A DNA stretch of 64,000 nt from Cohnella zeiphila (lineage in GTDB: Bacteria; Bacillota; Bacilli; Paenibacillales; Paenibacillaceae). Positions 34,521 through 42,543 of the stretch are shown piece after piece. The position numbers were made by a program, and so were the translations under genes. Each line of letters begins with the position of its first letter. The stretch's first letter is position 1. The DNA lies in the NCBI RefSeq assembly GCF_014212055.1, contig NZ_JACJVO010000027.1, positions 1 to 64,000 on the forward strand, given 5' to 3'. The notes under the pieces were generated by a model. The model was not told where the DNA came from and searched no databases. It saw nothing but the letters and a program-made list of their open reading frames with translations.

Positions 34521-35283
34521 TTTTGCCTAAGGCGTTTTTTTTGTATAGCTTCCTCATACATTTCCAACATATTTTCTCGGGTCTGGTGTTAACTTCAATT
34601 ACCCAGGGTTTTAAATTTTGATCCATACCAATATCAATCCCGAAAAGCTGAATACCGGGATAATTTTTTTCGAGCTGCTCGCATATCCGGCTACCCAAGA
34701 TGTTTAACTTCCGAATGATCTTTTTTTGAGTGATTCGATTGGTATACGGAGCTAGTAGGTTCTCGATGGATACTGCGGTTCCGCCACTGCGGATATTCGT
34801 TACAATTTTTTTAGGGTGAGCAGCGCGACCGACAAATCCTTCATTTCGCCAAGTATTATCCTTTTGTTTTGAAATCATTAAGCGAAGGTCAAACGGGCGT
34901 TTGTTCCACTGGAGCACGTCAATGCCCTGCTGCACGAGATAATCGGCACTCGCTCTATTTGCCAATACAAAATCAAAAGCTTTGTCTATCGATTGAAATC
35001 TCTTTTGTCGGGTTCCCACATGGACACGGAAATAGGTTTTTTTTTCGTGTTCCATCTTTCGAACCTGCATAACCCCCACGCCAAAAGCTCCTTGATTAGG
35101 TTTCAAATATACGGTCTGATAGCGAGTAAGCATGGTGAAGAAAGATTTTTTATTTAGTTTCATCGTGGCGGGAAGGTACATATGAATCTGGCTGTTCTTC
35201 TTTAATTCACGATAGTGATCCCATTTGATCCCTTTAGCAGGTCTTTTCGTTTTGATAGAAACGGCGGGAACGCTTGGTATCAT
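34447..35283 (-). CDS. YheC/YheD family ATP-grasp protein with damaged 3' end
   Basis: A 278-codon frame for an ATP-grasp protein of the spore-coat-associated YheC/YheD family. VYLKPNQGAFGVGVMQVRK is the ATP-binding loop and GIDIGMDQNLKPWVIEVNTR the metal/ATP site. After EVNTRPE the frame reads unlikely residues, while removing one A at ~34577 gives ENMLEMYEEAIQKKRLRQ, the expected family ending. Beyond ~34520 the sequence is antisense to the ABC-2 scar, so the predicted tail is artificial. The gene is therefore frameshifted and truncated, though its active core is intact. ATG 35283 has AAGGAGA upstream. Divergent from the CapA gene. Confidence 0.8.
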   Translation of the reverse strand: MIPSVPAVSIKTKRPAKGIKWDHYRELKKNSQIHMYLPATMKLNKKSFFTMLTRYQTVYLKPNQGAFGVGVMQVRKMEHEKKTYFRVHVGTRQKRFQSIDKAFDFVLANRASADYLVQQGIDVLQWNKRPFDLRLMISKQKDNTWRNEGFVGRAAHPKKIVTNIRSGGTAVSIENLLAPYTNRITQKKIIRKLNILGSRICEQLEKNYPGIQLFGIDIGMDQNLKPWVIEVNTRPEKICWKCMRKLYKKNALGKTLPAGSRQRRERPSASNRSAQRPS

Positions 35284-35415
35284 GGATTAGTCTCCTTATA
35301 TTCATGATTCCATATCCTATTCGGATAGCTGTAACGGGGCTATGGGGCATGGCCTATTTTGCTGGCAGCAACTTCTTTTATTGAATAAGTTGCTCATAAG
35401 AAGGAGTGAACGAAT

Positions 35416-36390
35416 GTGATCAAAATAACGATCGCCGCTGTCGGAGATTTGCTGATGAAAAGTGAAATCATTGCCTCAGCTAAGAGATCGGGCGGTTATA
35501 GGTTCAGTCCTATTTTCGAAAAGGTTACGCCTTATCTGAAAAAACACGATTTAACAATTGGAAATCTGGAAACGACATTCTCCGGTAAAAGGCATTTGGG
35601 CGTTATCGGAAGCCGTCCAAAATGTAATTGTCCAAGAGAGAGAAGGAATCCGAGAACGGGTCTCCCTGTATTCAACTGTCCTGATGCTTTGGCATCAACA
35701 CTGAAAAACGTAGGGTTTCATGTAGTAACGACCGCAAACAACCATTGTATGGACGGAGGACCAGCCGGATTAAAGCGAACATTGAAAATCCTCGATCAAC
35801 AAGGGCTCAAGCATACGGGAACCTTTCGTTCCATCCAAGAAGCTAACCGTCATCTGATTATGCGTGTTAAGGGAATGAATATTGGGATTTTGGCTTATAC
35901 GCAAGGGACGAATTCCATACAAGTACCTAATCGGTGGCTAGTTAACCGAATAGACCAAAAAAAGATGATAGCGGATATCCGCGAATTGAAGAAAAAAACG
36001 GATTTCATCATTGTATACCTGCATTTCGGGAAAGAGTATCAGTCATTTCCCGGCAAAGCTCAAAAGCAATTGATGCATTTTCTATTTAAACAAGGCGTGA
36101 ATGTGGTTTTAGGCTCGCATCCTCATCTGCTTTACCCGGTAACACAGGCAAAAGTGAAAGACATCTATGGTCATGTACGAAATCGAGTTGCCGCTCCTTC
36201 TCTAGGTAACTTCGTTTCGACGAAACTGATAGGAAATAACAATACGGTACGGGGAATGATTTTGTCGTTGACCCTGACTAAAAATGACCAGGGGATAACA
36301 GATATCTTAAAAATTGACCGTTTCCCTACGGTCGTGGAGAAGAGAAAGGATAAAAAGACTGCTTACACAGTTATCAGGAGAATGGCATAG
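35416..36390 (+). CDS. CapA family protein (PgsA-like metallophosphatase fold)
   Basis: A 324-residue protein of the CapA/PgsA family linked to poly-gamma-glutamate capsule synthesis or export. The calcineurin-like fold motifs are in order: AAVGDLLM at the start, TIGNLETTFSG (~residue 50), VTTANNHCMDGGPAGLKRTL (~110), IVYLHFGKEYQSFP (~195), and VVLGSHPHLLYPV (~230). No signal peptide or membrane anchor, so it probably works inside the cell or spore. GTG 35416 has AAGGAGTG upstream. With YheC/YheD proteins on both sides, a role in the spore envelope is likely (inferred). Confidence 0.85.
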   Translation: MIKITIAAVGDLLMKSEIIASAKRSGGYRFSPIFEKVTPYLKKHDLTIGNLETTFSGKRHLGVIGSRPKCNCPRERRNPRTGLPVFNCPDALASTLKNVGFHVVTTANNHCMDGGPAGLKRTLKILDQQGLKHTGTFRSIQEANRHLIMRVKGMNIGILAYTQGTNSIQVPNRWLVNRIDQKKMIADIRELKKKTDFIIVYLHFGKEYQSFPGKAQKQLMHFLFKQGVNVVLGSHPHLLYPVTQAKVKDIYGHVRNRVAAPSLGNFVSTKLIGNNNTVRGMILSLTLTKNDQGITDILKIDRFPTVVEKRKDKKTAYTVIRRMA

Positions 36391-36467
36391 CGGAGAGATC
36401 ATGGTTTGTACGGGAAACGATAGTTGAATAAGGAATAAACGCAAGAAGACGAAATAAGCTTCCCCAA

Positions 36468-36503
36468 GGATCCTGGCCGATCCAAAGGGAAGCCGCGCTG
36501 CGA
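36468..36503. terminator. Bidirectional hairpin between convergent genes
   Basis: GCTTCCC (36468-36474) pairs with GGGAAGC (36497-36503), and inside it GGATC (36478-36482) pairs with GATCC (36489-36493). It lies between the CapA and collagen-like genes. On the minus strand TTATTTC follows. Confidence 0.5.
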
Positions 36504-36511
36504 GTATTTAC

Positions 36512-37153
36512 TTAGGTCAATCTCTCAATGATAAGCGACGCGCTCGTGACAGGCGTTCCGCCGCCGATGCTCGCTTGCAATGTCTGAGCGCCCGTGTTGT
36601 CGATCCGATTGAGTGTCAGCGTTCCGCCGGCAGTCAACCGGGCGACGACTTGGCCCGGATATGGTTGGTTGCCCGCGCTCGAGCCGTAGTTGCTGCAAGG
36701 AACGAGTGCCGGTGGGTTCGGACCCGCGCCGTCAGGGTCGAAGAACAAACCGAAGGCGGAGTTGCCGGCAGTCGGGAACACTTCCCAAGTAATGCGATAA
36801 AATCCGGTCTTCAGGATGTTAACGGTGGAAGGCGCGGTAAAGGAAACGTCCGAAGAGTTAATCAAGGAGTTGTTGAACGTAACGGCTCCACCTTGGGCGC
36901 CGGGCGCGGGCGCGGCGGTCACAGTCTGGTCGACCGTGCTGCACAGGAAGGCGAACATATCCGGAGCAGCGGGGCCCGTGGGTCCGGGAGGACCTTGTAT
37001 GCCTTCGGGACCTTGCGGTCCGGCGGGGCCGGCAGGACCGGCAGGACCAGCAGGTCCTTGTGCGCCTGTGGCGCCGGTTAATCCTTGAGGGCCTTGAGGG
37101 CCTTGAGGGCCTTGAGGGCCGGGAGGTCCGGGAGGACCTGGTAATCTACCCAT
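36512..37153 (-). CDS. Collagen-like exosporium protein (BclA type)
   Basis: A 213-residue protein. Residues ~4-62 are an uninterrupted collagen region of G-x-y triplets (PGPPGPPGPQGPQGPQG ... GPAGPAGPAG). The C-terminal ~145 residues form a jelly-roll-like trimer domain of the BclA type (VNILKTGFYRITWEVFPTA, LTLNRIDNTGAQTLQA, SLIIERLT end). Such proteins form hair-like filaments on Bacillus-group spores. There is no signal peptide, as expected for mother-cell assembly. The AAGGAG is 14 nt from ATG 37153, farther than usual, and a TAA just upstream excludes an earlier start. Expression in the mother cell under a late sporulation sigma factor is inferred. Confidence 0.9.
   Translation of the reverse strand: MGRLPGPPGPPGPQGPQGPQGPQGLTGATGAQGPAGPAGPAGPAGPQGPEGIQGPPGPTGPAAPDMFAFLCSTVDQTVTAAPAPGAQGGAVTFNNSLINSSDVSFTAPSTVNILKTGFYRITWEVFPTAGNSAFGLFFDPDGAGPNPPALVPCSNYGSSAGNQPYPGQVVARLTAGGTLTLNRIDNTGAQTLQASIGGGTPVTSASLIIERLT
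37083..37120. repeat. Tandem 9-bp repeats inside the collagen-like gene
   Basis: Four exact copies of CCTTGAGGG (37083-37118) plus a partial unit encode GPQGPQ-type triplets on the minus strand. Such arrays expand and contract by slippage, so the collagen length may vary among strains. Confidence 0.8.
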
Positions 37154-37364
37154 CGGTTACGTGCACGCTCCTTGTTTAATGTGATCGGGCTGGGCTTAAC
37201 GTCCGGCGAGGCTGCCCGCTCATACCCTATTCCAATCGAAACCGTTGCGTACCAATTCGAGATGCGTTTTTTTTGCATTGCGTTGTATTGTTGTCCATGC
37301 AGGTAAGGGGTGGTTTACATACCTTGATCTTATGAATCTTGCGATTTCTAGACGGAGGCCGACC

Positions 37365-38405
37365 ATGACTATCAAAAAGGGGTTCGTAGGAATTCTTGTC
37401 GCGAATCGAGCGCAAAGAAAACACGTGCTGAACCAATATTTATCGTACAACGCAGCAGGAGTGAAGCTGATCTCCTTCACTCCGTCTTCTATCGATTGGA
37501 AACGCCGGACCGTGGTCGGATTGCACCGCGTTAAAGGAAGGTGGTCGATCGGCCGATTTCCTTTGCCCCAAGTCGTGTATAACCGTTGTTACGGCTCGGA
37601 TCCTCTGCTAATCGAAAGGCTGGAGGCCACGATCGGAGGAGATCATTACTTTAATCATATTAATCAGCTGAACAAGCTGGATATTTACAACAAGCTGAAT
37701 AGGTGGCTCGCGCCCAATCTGCCGGAGACGATTCCTTATGAAGAAGCGGACGTGATGAGCATGCTGGAGCGCCATATGGAGATTTATTTTAAGCCGCTCT
37801 TCGGTTGCATGGGCAAAGGGGTGTACCGAGCGGAGATGAATCCCTCGGGCGATATCCGTGTGGGCCAGCACTATTTCGCCCCTAAGACGGTGACGAGCGA
37901 CCATGTCTTTTTCCAGGAGCATATGAAGAAGTTGGTTAGCTCCAATCCTTATATCGTGCAAAAGGGAATCCCGATTCGCCAAATCGACGGTCAGGTCTTC
38001 GATATCCGTGCTCTTGTTCAGAAGAACGAGCAGGGGCTGTGGTCCGTCACGAATCTCGTGAGCCGGATCGCCTATAAGGGAAGCTTTAATACGAGCATCT
38101 TCGTCAAAACCTGCTTATCGCAGGAAATTCTTAAGAAGCTGTATCCGCCAGACAAGGTTCAAGCCATCATGACTTCCATATACGACGTCAGCCTAAGAAC
38201 GGCAGAGATCATCGAAATGGAGACCGATTATCATCTGGGCGAATTCAGCGTCGACGTCGCGTTGGACAGCGATGCGCATCCTTGGATTATCGAGTTGAAC
38301 GGCAAGCCCCAGAAGGATCTGTACCGAGGCATTCCCAACCGGTCCGTCGTTTATCAGCGCCCGATTCAATATGCGAGGTACTTGTGCGGAAAGCCCTCTT
38401 TGTGA
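37365..38405 (+). CDS. YheC/YheD family ATP-grasp protein
   Basis: A 346-residue intact member of the spore-coat-associated YheC/YheD family. Characteristic segments: FVGILVANRAQRKHVLNQYL at the start, PQVVYNRCYGSDPL, IYFKPLFGCMGKGVYR (ATP-grasp glycine loop, ~residue 137), VQKGIPIRQIDGQVFDIRAL, and GEFSVDVALDSDAHPWIIELNGK (Glu/Asn metal site, ~310). ATP-grasp proteins ligate a carboxylate to an amine; the coat substrate is unknown. ATG 37365 has CGGAGG 7 nt upstream, whereas the longer upstream frame has no ribosome site. It replaces the function lost if the damaged paralogue at 34447 is dead. Confidence 0.9.
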   Translation: MTIKKGFVGILVANRAQRKHVLNQYLSYNAAGVKLISFTPSSIDWKRRTVVGLHRVKGRWSIGRFPLPQVVYNRCYGSDPLLIERLEATIGGDHYFNHINQLNKLDIYNKLNRWLAPNLPETIPYEEADVMSMLERHMEIYFKPLFGCMGKGVYRAEMNPSGDIRVGQHYFAPKTVTSDHVFFQEHMKKLVSSNPYIVQKGIPIRQIDGQVFDIRALVQKNEQGLWSVTNLVSRIAYKGSFNTSIFVKTCLSQEILKKLYPPDKVQAIMTSIYDVSLRTAEIIEMETDYHLGEFSVDVALDSDAHPWIIELNGKPQKDLYRGIPNRSVVYQRPIQYARYLCGKPSL

Positions 38406-38572
38406 TGATCAGTATATGGGTGAACGCTTGGACTTGTGACATTCGACGATCTCTCTTTTTTTAAGGCAGGATCGGCCAAAGACGGTAAAATGACCTTCTG
38501 TGGAGATGACGCGCGGCATCCTGTGGTTTCAGCGGGATATTCGAGCTTTTACCGTGGAAAACGGCACGAAGC

Positions 38573-39463
38573 TCAACCCGGTCGGGGACGCCAGCCACCT
38601 CGTTTGGGACCAAAAGCGATGACCACAACCAATGCCGCAAGGCATTGCGCCATTACTCCTTGCCAGTCGTCCCAGAGAGAAAGGGGGAAATAAAGGTCCG
38701 TGATGTTCAAGGCATTGTGGAACAAGATTGCCAGCAAGACGCTCCCTCGCGTGTGATTATAGACCCAGGTAATCAAAATGCTGTCCGCAATGGTTCCAAG
38801 CGCAAAAATGAAGAAAGGAGTGCTGGATTGAGAAGTCCCCTGTATGAAAAAGAACGGGAGATGCCACACGGTCCACAAGACGCCAAGGATAAGGCCCGCC
38901 CCCAGGGCACTATACCTTTCCTGTAGCTTTGGCAGCGCATATCCACGCCATCCCGGTTCCTCGCCGAACGGTCCGCCTGCGAGACTTCCCAGAAGAAACA
39001 CAGGGACAATCAGCAACCAGGGATTGATGCCCGAGGGGAGAGAGAGCTCCTCGACCACGGACGGATGAGCCAAATCGAAGGAGGCCCCTCCCGGAAGAGA
39101 TTGGCATGCCATGACAATCAGTGCGACAATAGCCGGTTCAAAGAGCACAAACAAGTACCACCAAGGGCTTACGCGCCAGTTGAACATTTGACGAAAAAAA
39201 GCACGCATGCCGCCCTTGCCGGTGGTTGTGGCTGTGAGAAGCAAGGCGGCAAGCAACGGGCCGATACTCCCAACATACGTGAAGGGAGTAATGAAACCGG
39301 AGGGGAGAGAGATGAGCCCATGCGAATGAAGAGCTACCGAACCCAGGAATAGCCATGTGATGGCGTAGGCCAATACAAAGTAAGCGACGAGCGGATGGGA
39401 TTTCCATGCCCGAGACCGATTTTTCCTCTCGTTATCTTCCTGACCTTTTAGGTTTGCTTGCAT
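38573..39463 (-). CDS. CPBP family intramembrane glutamic endopeptidase
   Basis: A 296-residue membrane protease (Rce1/CPBP-like) with about eight helices. The three motifs are visible: FGE168E169PGWR173G, WHLPFF with H201 and LFHNALN with H249 and N253; the Glu pair and histidines form the active site. ATG 39463 is chosen because GGAGGAGG lies ~14 nt upstream; the frame is open further upstream to 39589 without a ribosome site, so the N-terminus is uncertain. Bacterial members process prenylated-like or bacteriocin/immunity substrates. The last residues (GGWRPRPG) are unusual for the family. Confidence 0.85.
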   Translation of the reverse strand: MQANLKGQEDNERKNRSRAWKSHPLVAYFVLAYAITWLFLGSVALHSHGLISLPSGFITPFTYVGSIGPLLAALLLTATTTGKGGMRAFFRQMFNWRVSPWWYLFVLFEPAIVALIVMACQSLPGGASFDLAHPSVVEELSLPSGINPWLLIVPVFLLGSLAGGPFGEEPGWRGYALPKLQERYSALGAGLILGVLWTVWHLPFFFIQGTSQSSTPFFIFALGTIADSILITWVYNHTRGSVLLAILFHNALNITDLYFPLSLWDDWQGVMAQCLAALVVVIAFGPKRGGWRPRPG

Positions 39464-39604
39464 GGTATCTGAGCAATCCTCCTCCTGTGCTTTTGTTTTC
39501 TGTTCATTTGGAAGTCCGTGTTCCTGCCGAATGAATGGATCCATTTCGGAATACCCGGCTCCCGGCCTGGATGTCATCGGCATGTTCAAAGCGGATAGAA
39601 ATCG

Positions 39605-40207
39605 TTATCTTGCCTGCGACGAGACGGATCGGGACGGTGCGAATCGGCGCCGCAGCGTAGACCGGGTGTGAATCAGCATCATCGGCACGAGACGCTCCCT
39701 CCTGCGGCCGAGCCGGCGCCTGCCCTCGGGATGCAGAACGGACAGCAGCAGACGGAGATAGGCGGTCGTCAGATGTCCGAACGTCCTCGAACGGATTCGC
39801 CTGAGCTCGAACCCGAGGCCGTGAATCAAGCCGCGATGAAGGAGTGTTACGCCGATGAGCGCTTTTACCCGCGTCAGCTCAGGCCTCGTCTCGAGAGCGG
39901 AGCTGATCTGGGCAAGCGCGTCCCGGGCCGCCCGGGCCAGGATAAGGGCCGCCCGATCCGAGTCGCCGTCCCGGAGCAGCTCCACCACCATTTCGTTGTC
40001 GAGATGCAGCTCTCCGACCCAGTCCCCATCGTGAATCCAAGTACCGTCCTGGCATTGGAAGCAGGCGCCCCGGTATTTCGTCACCAGCAGCTTGCACACG
40101 CCGTGTCTGGACGTATGCGCGCTCCGCAGACGAGAGAAGAGGCCGAACGCCTTCTCCCACGTCATCCAGAGCGATCGCATCAGCCGCTTGCCGCTTGAGG
40201 TCCGCAT
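39605..40207 (-). CDS. YkoP-like domain protein
   Basis: A 200-residue protein with the pattern of the YkoP domain: RHGVCKLLVTKYRGACFQCQDGTWIHDGD, the motif GELHLDNEMVVELL, and RVKALIGVTLLHRGLIHGLG followed by LTTAYLRLLLSVLHPEGR. In other firmicutes the domain accompanies polysaccharide-deacetylase or glycosyltransferase-like envelope proteins; its function is unknown. The start ATG 40205-40207 overlaps the stop of the upstream permease gene (TGATG), so it is translationally coupled to the YtrB-type ABC system. The frame continues upstream inside the permease gene and should not be extended there. The C-terminus is very basic. Confidence 0.75.
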   Translation of the reverse strand: MRTSSGKRLMRSLWMTWEKAFGLFSRLRSAHTSRHGVCKLLVTKYRGACFQCQDGTWIHDGDWVGELHLDNEMVVELLRDGDSDRAALILARAARDALAQISSALETRPELTRVKALIGVTLLHRGLIHGLGFELRRIRSRTFGHLTTAYLRLLLSVLHPEGRRRLGRRRERLVPMMLIHTRSTLRRRFAPSRSVSSQAR

Positions 40208-40899
40208 CAGAACGTCCGGCGCTTGGTGAGCCACCAGCCGCCGGCCAGGAAGAGGCAGGCGAACAGCACGTTCCAGCCGAGCCCCTGCAGCAGCGAGTCG
40301 TTGAACAGCAGCGCCAGGAAGCCGTCGGCCAGGTGAACCCGCAGGGACGGAATCGAAGTCCCGACCGGAATCGCCGCCGCCAGCGCGGCCCACAGCGCCC
40401 AACCGATCCAGCTGCGGAGGCCGGAGAAAAGCAGGCTAAGCAACGATAGGAGCAGCATATAAACGACGAATTGATAGAGCAGAATGCCCAAGAAACCGAA
40501 TCGGTCCCAGCCGAAGATCTCGATGATGTTAAAGTACAAGTCCCCGGTCGTTTTCAGCCAGCGGGTCTCGGCAAAGTACCAGATCGCATTGAGCAGGGAG
40601 AAGAATGCCGACCAGACGGCGTAGATCGCCAGCAATCCGATAAAATACTCCTTACGCGTCGCGCCGAAGCTTATGATTCGCTTGAAGTAGGCGGCCGGGA
40701 GCACCGTGGCGACGAAGATCAGAAAGACGGTCAGGATATTGCTGGTCGAAACCGGCATCCCTCCGCTATCTCCAGGCCCGATGGACAAGGTGACGATGAA
40801 TTGGGAGATATAGCTCGCCGCGATAAGCCCGACGATGCAGATCAGATAGATCCGAAGCTGCAGGAACGACGCTTTCCATTGCGCTGCGACCTTGTTCAA
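40207..40899 (-). CDS. ABC-2 type membrane protein of a YtrBC-like transporter
   Basis: A 230-residue membrane protein with six predicted helices (e.g. IYLICIVGLIAASYISQFIV, LTVFLIFVATVLPAAYF, WALWAALAAAIPVG). Size and position directly after a YtrB-like ATPase identify it as the permease partner. Its ATG overlaps the ATPase stop by 4 nt, as in coupled operons. No further family signature is recognisable. The YtrA-type system of Bacillus is switched on by cell-wall-active peptides, so envelope stress is the likely context (known for the family, inferred here). Confidence 0.8.
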   Translation of the reverse strand: MNKVAAQWKASFLQLRIYLICIVGLIAASYISQFIVTLSIGPGDSGGMPVSTSNILTVFLIFVATVLPAAYFKRIISFGATRKEYFIGLLAIYAVWSAFFSLLNAIWYFAETRWLKTTGDLYFNIIEIFGWDRFGFLGILLYQFVVYMLLLSLLSLLFSGLRSWIGWALWAALAAAIPVGTSIPSLRVHLADGFLALLFNDSLLQGLGWNVLFACLFLAGGWWLTKRRTF

Positions 40900-41771
40900 C
40901 TTGCCCGCCCCCCTTCAATCAAATACGCGAAAAATTTCTGCAGCGGCAACCCGTCGATCGTAATGCCCAGACTGGCCGCCCTCTCCCGCTCCGCTTTCCC
41001 GATCGAGTCGTACACGGCGACCAGCGAGCCGTTGCCGTAAGACTCCTCATAAATGACGCGCTTGCCGTTCGTGAACGACCGGATCGCTTCGCCGTTGCCC
41101 TGCAGCAGGTGCGCGTCCATACGGATGTTGTCCACCTCTTCGCTGAGCAGGATGCTGCCCGACTCGATGATGTAGATCCGCTCGACGACCGGCGCGATCT
41201 CGTCGATCAGGTGCGTCGATAGCAGAATCGTGCGCGGATGGTTCGCGTAATCTTCCAACAGCAGCTTATAAAATTTCTCCCGCATCAGCACATCCAGACC
41301 GAGCACCGGTTCATCGAAGATCGTCAGCGGAGCCCGGCTCGCCAGACCGACGATATTATTGACAAGCGACTCCATCCCCCTCGACAGCTGACGTATCTTC
41401 TTGTTCGGATTCAGCTTGAACGCCTGCAGCAGCTCCTCTGCGAACGGGGCGTCCCAATGCGGGTGGAAGGCGGAGGCAATCTGTAAAATTTCGCGGATTC
41501 GGGCTCCGCCGAAAAAGGCGTTCTTCTCGCGCACGTAACACATATGGCCCGGCGTATCGCCTTGCTTCAGCCTTGTGCCCGCTACCTCAATGTGGCCGCC
41601 GTCGGGGAATATGCCCCCGGCCATCATGTTGAGCAGCGTCGTCTTGCCCGCGCCGTTGCGGCCGAGCAGCCCATACAGCTTGTTCTCTTCCAGCTTCAGG
41701 TCCAACCGGCGGACCGCCGCCGTGCTGCCGTAGCTCTTGCTCACGTTGCGGCATTCCAAAATCGCGTTCAT
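40896..41771 (-). CDS. ABC transporter ATP-binding protein (YtrB type)
   Basis: A 291-residue ATPase. Walker A GRNGAGKT is at residues 37-44, the signature is degenerate LSRGM (instead of LSGGQ), followed by Walker B LTIFDEP and then VLGLD. The C-terminal ~90 residues after the ATPase domain are typical of YtrB-like transporters. It energises the following membrane protein. ATG 41769-41771 follows an AAAGGAG-like site 7 nt upstream, next to the end of the GntR gene. Confidence 0.9.
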   Translation of the reverse strand: MNAILECRNVSKSYGSTAAVRRLDLKLEENKLYGLLGRNGAGKTTLLNMMAGGIFPDGGHIEVAGTRLKQGDTPGHMCYVREKNAFFGGARIREILQIASAFHPHWDAPFAEELLQAFKLNPNKKIRQLSRGMESLVNNIVGLASRAPLTIFDEPVLGLDVLMREKFYKLLLEDYANHPRTILLSTHLIDEIAPVVERIYIIESGSILLSEEVDNIRMDAHLLQGNGEAIRSFTNGKRVIYEESYGNGSLVAVYDSIGKAERERAASLGITIDGLPLQKFFAYLIEGGRAS

Positions 41772-41781
41772 GATCGTTGGG

Positions 41782-42147
41782 TCAGCTCCTTTTTCCTTGT
41801 CGGATTCGTTCGATCACTTCGTCGATACTGAGGTTCAGTTTGTTCGCTTCCTCAAGCAGCTTTGTTACCAACTCGTTGAAAAAGCGGCTCTTGCGCTTCT
41901 CCAGAATGATCCTCTTCGCCTCTGCGGCCACATACATGCCAAGCCCTCTCTTCTTATACAGAATGCCTTCATTTACAAGCAGGGCGATCCCCTTTACGAT
42001 CGTCGCCGGGTTGATCTGGAACGTCTTGGAGAACTGGGCGACGGAGATGATCTGATCCTCTTCGCGGTAAGTCCCGTTCAAGATGTCATCCTCGATCATG
42101 TCCGCGACTTGCATGAAGATCGGCTGCCCGTCGTCGAAGCTGGCCAT
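41782..42147 (-). CDS. GntR family regulator, YtrA subfamily
   Basis: A 121-residue short regulator. The winged HTH (residues ~8-75) includes PIFMQVADMIEDDILNGTY, EDQIISVAQFSKTFQINPAT and EGILYKKRGLGMYVA. The C-terminal tail is a short helical dimer domain, as in YtrA. ATG 42147 has AGGGTGG upstream and a shorter N-terminus than the frame allows. It is the first gene of a four-gene operon (regulator, ATPase, permease, YkoP-domain protein) and probably represses it through the inverted repeat at 42164-42185. Confidence 0.9.
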   Translation of the reverse strand: MASFDDGQPIFMQVADMIEDDILNGTYREEDQIISVAQFSKTFQINPATIVKGIALLVNEGILYKKRGLGMYVAAEAKRIILEKRKSRFFNELVTKLLEEANKLNLSIDEVIERIRQGKRS

Positions 42148-42163
42148 CGTCACCACCCTATCG

Positions 42164-42212
42164 GTATGTTAGTGTTGTAACATACTATAATGCGAAGGAA
42201 TCCGGGTGTCAA
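42164..42212 (-). promoter_or_regulatory. Sigma-A promoter and GntR operator
   Basis: On the minus strand -35 TTGACA (42207-42212), a 17-bp spacer and -10 TATAGT (42184-42189) form a near-consensus promoter. A perfect inverted repeat, GTATGTTA-6nt-TAACATAC (42164-42185), overlaps the -10 and the start site, as expected for a repressor site. Confidence 0.85.
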
Positions 42213-42502
42213 CTGACCGACCGAATCTTTCTGTTAAACAATAAAATATATCTAATTCAATCTGTCCCGGACGCTCATTGGAATAAAGGAATTCCTGACT
42301 TTCAGCGGCCGTATTGCGGTCAGTATTCATGAATGGACAAAAAGGGCATTCAAGCAACTCCCGCGGAATTACTCGGCAAAGATCTCTGATTTCCTTGACG
42401 CCGCCGTCAGCGGTCGTGAATATATGCAAAAATAGGGGGATAGGAGCTTATCGCATGCACGGAAGAGGAAGGGCTTGAAAAACCGGATCAAATCGACTAG
42501 TA
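42213..42502. other. Gene-poor spacer between two divergent regulators
   Basis: No complete gene. Around 42295-42434 the plus strand reads a coding-like TFSGRIAVSIHEWTKRAFKQ then SDFLDAAVSGREYMQK and a stop, with no start or family match. It may be the tail of a lost gene. Confidence 0.3.
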
Positions 42503-42519
42503 TTTATGCAAACGTTAAT
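42503..42519 (+). promoter_or_regulatory. Imperfect LacI operator before lacI
   Basis: TTTATGCAAACGTTAAT matches the left half and centre of the perfect operator at 43748 (TTTATGCGAACGTT). It lies ~25 bp before the LacI start, consistent with autoregulation. Confidence 0.5.
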
Positions 42520-42543
42520 CCAGAAGTTTGGAGAGGTTGCATC

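Noticed and set aside
36575..37088. Plus-strand frames opposite the collagen-like gene, some Gly/Pro-rich
   Set aside because: Complement of collagen codons naturally gives Gly/Pro/Ala-rich readings; the minus strand has the proper GXY register and BclA-type C-terminus.
38506..38546. A short frame reading MTRGILWFQRDIR, like the start of a DNA photolyase
   Set aside because: Similarity ends after about 13 residues, too short to claim even a fragment; could be chance.
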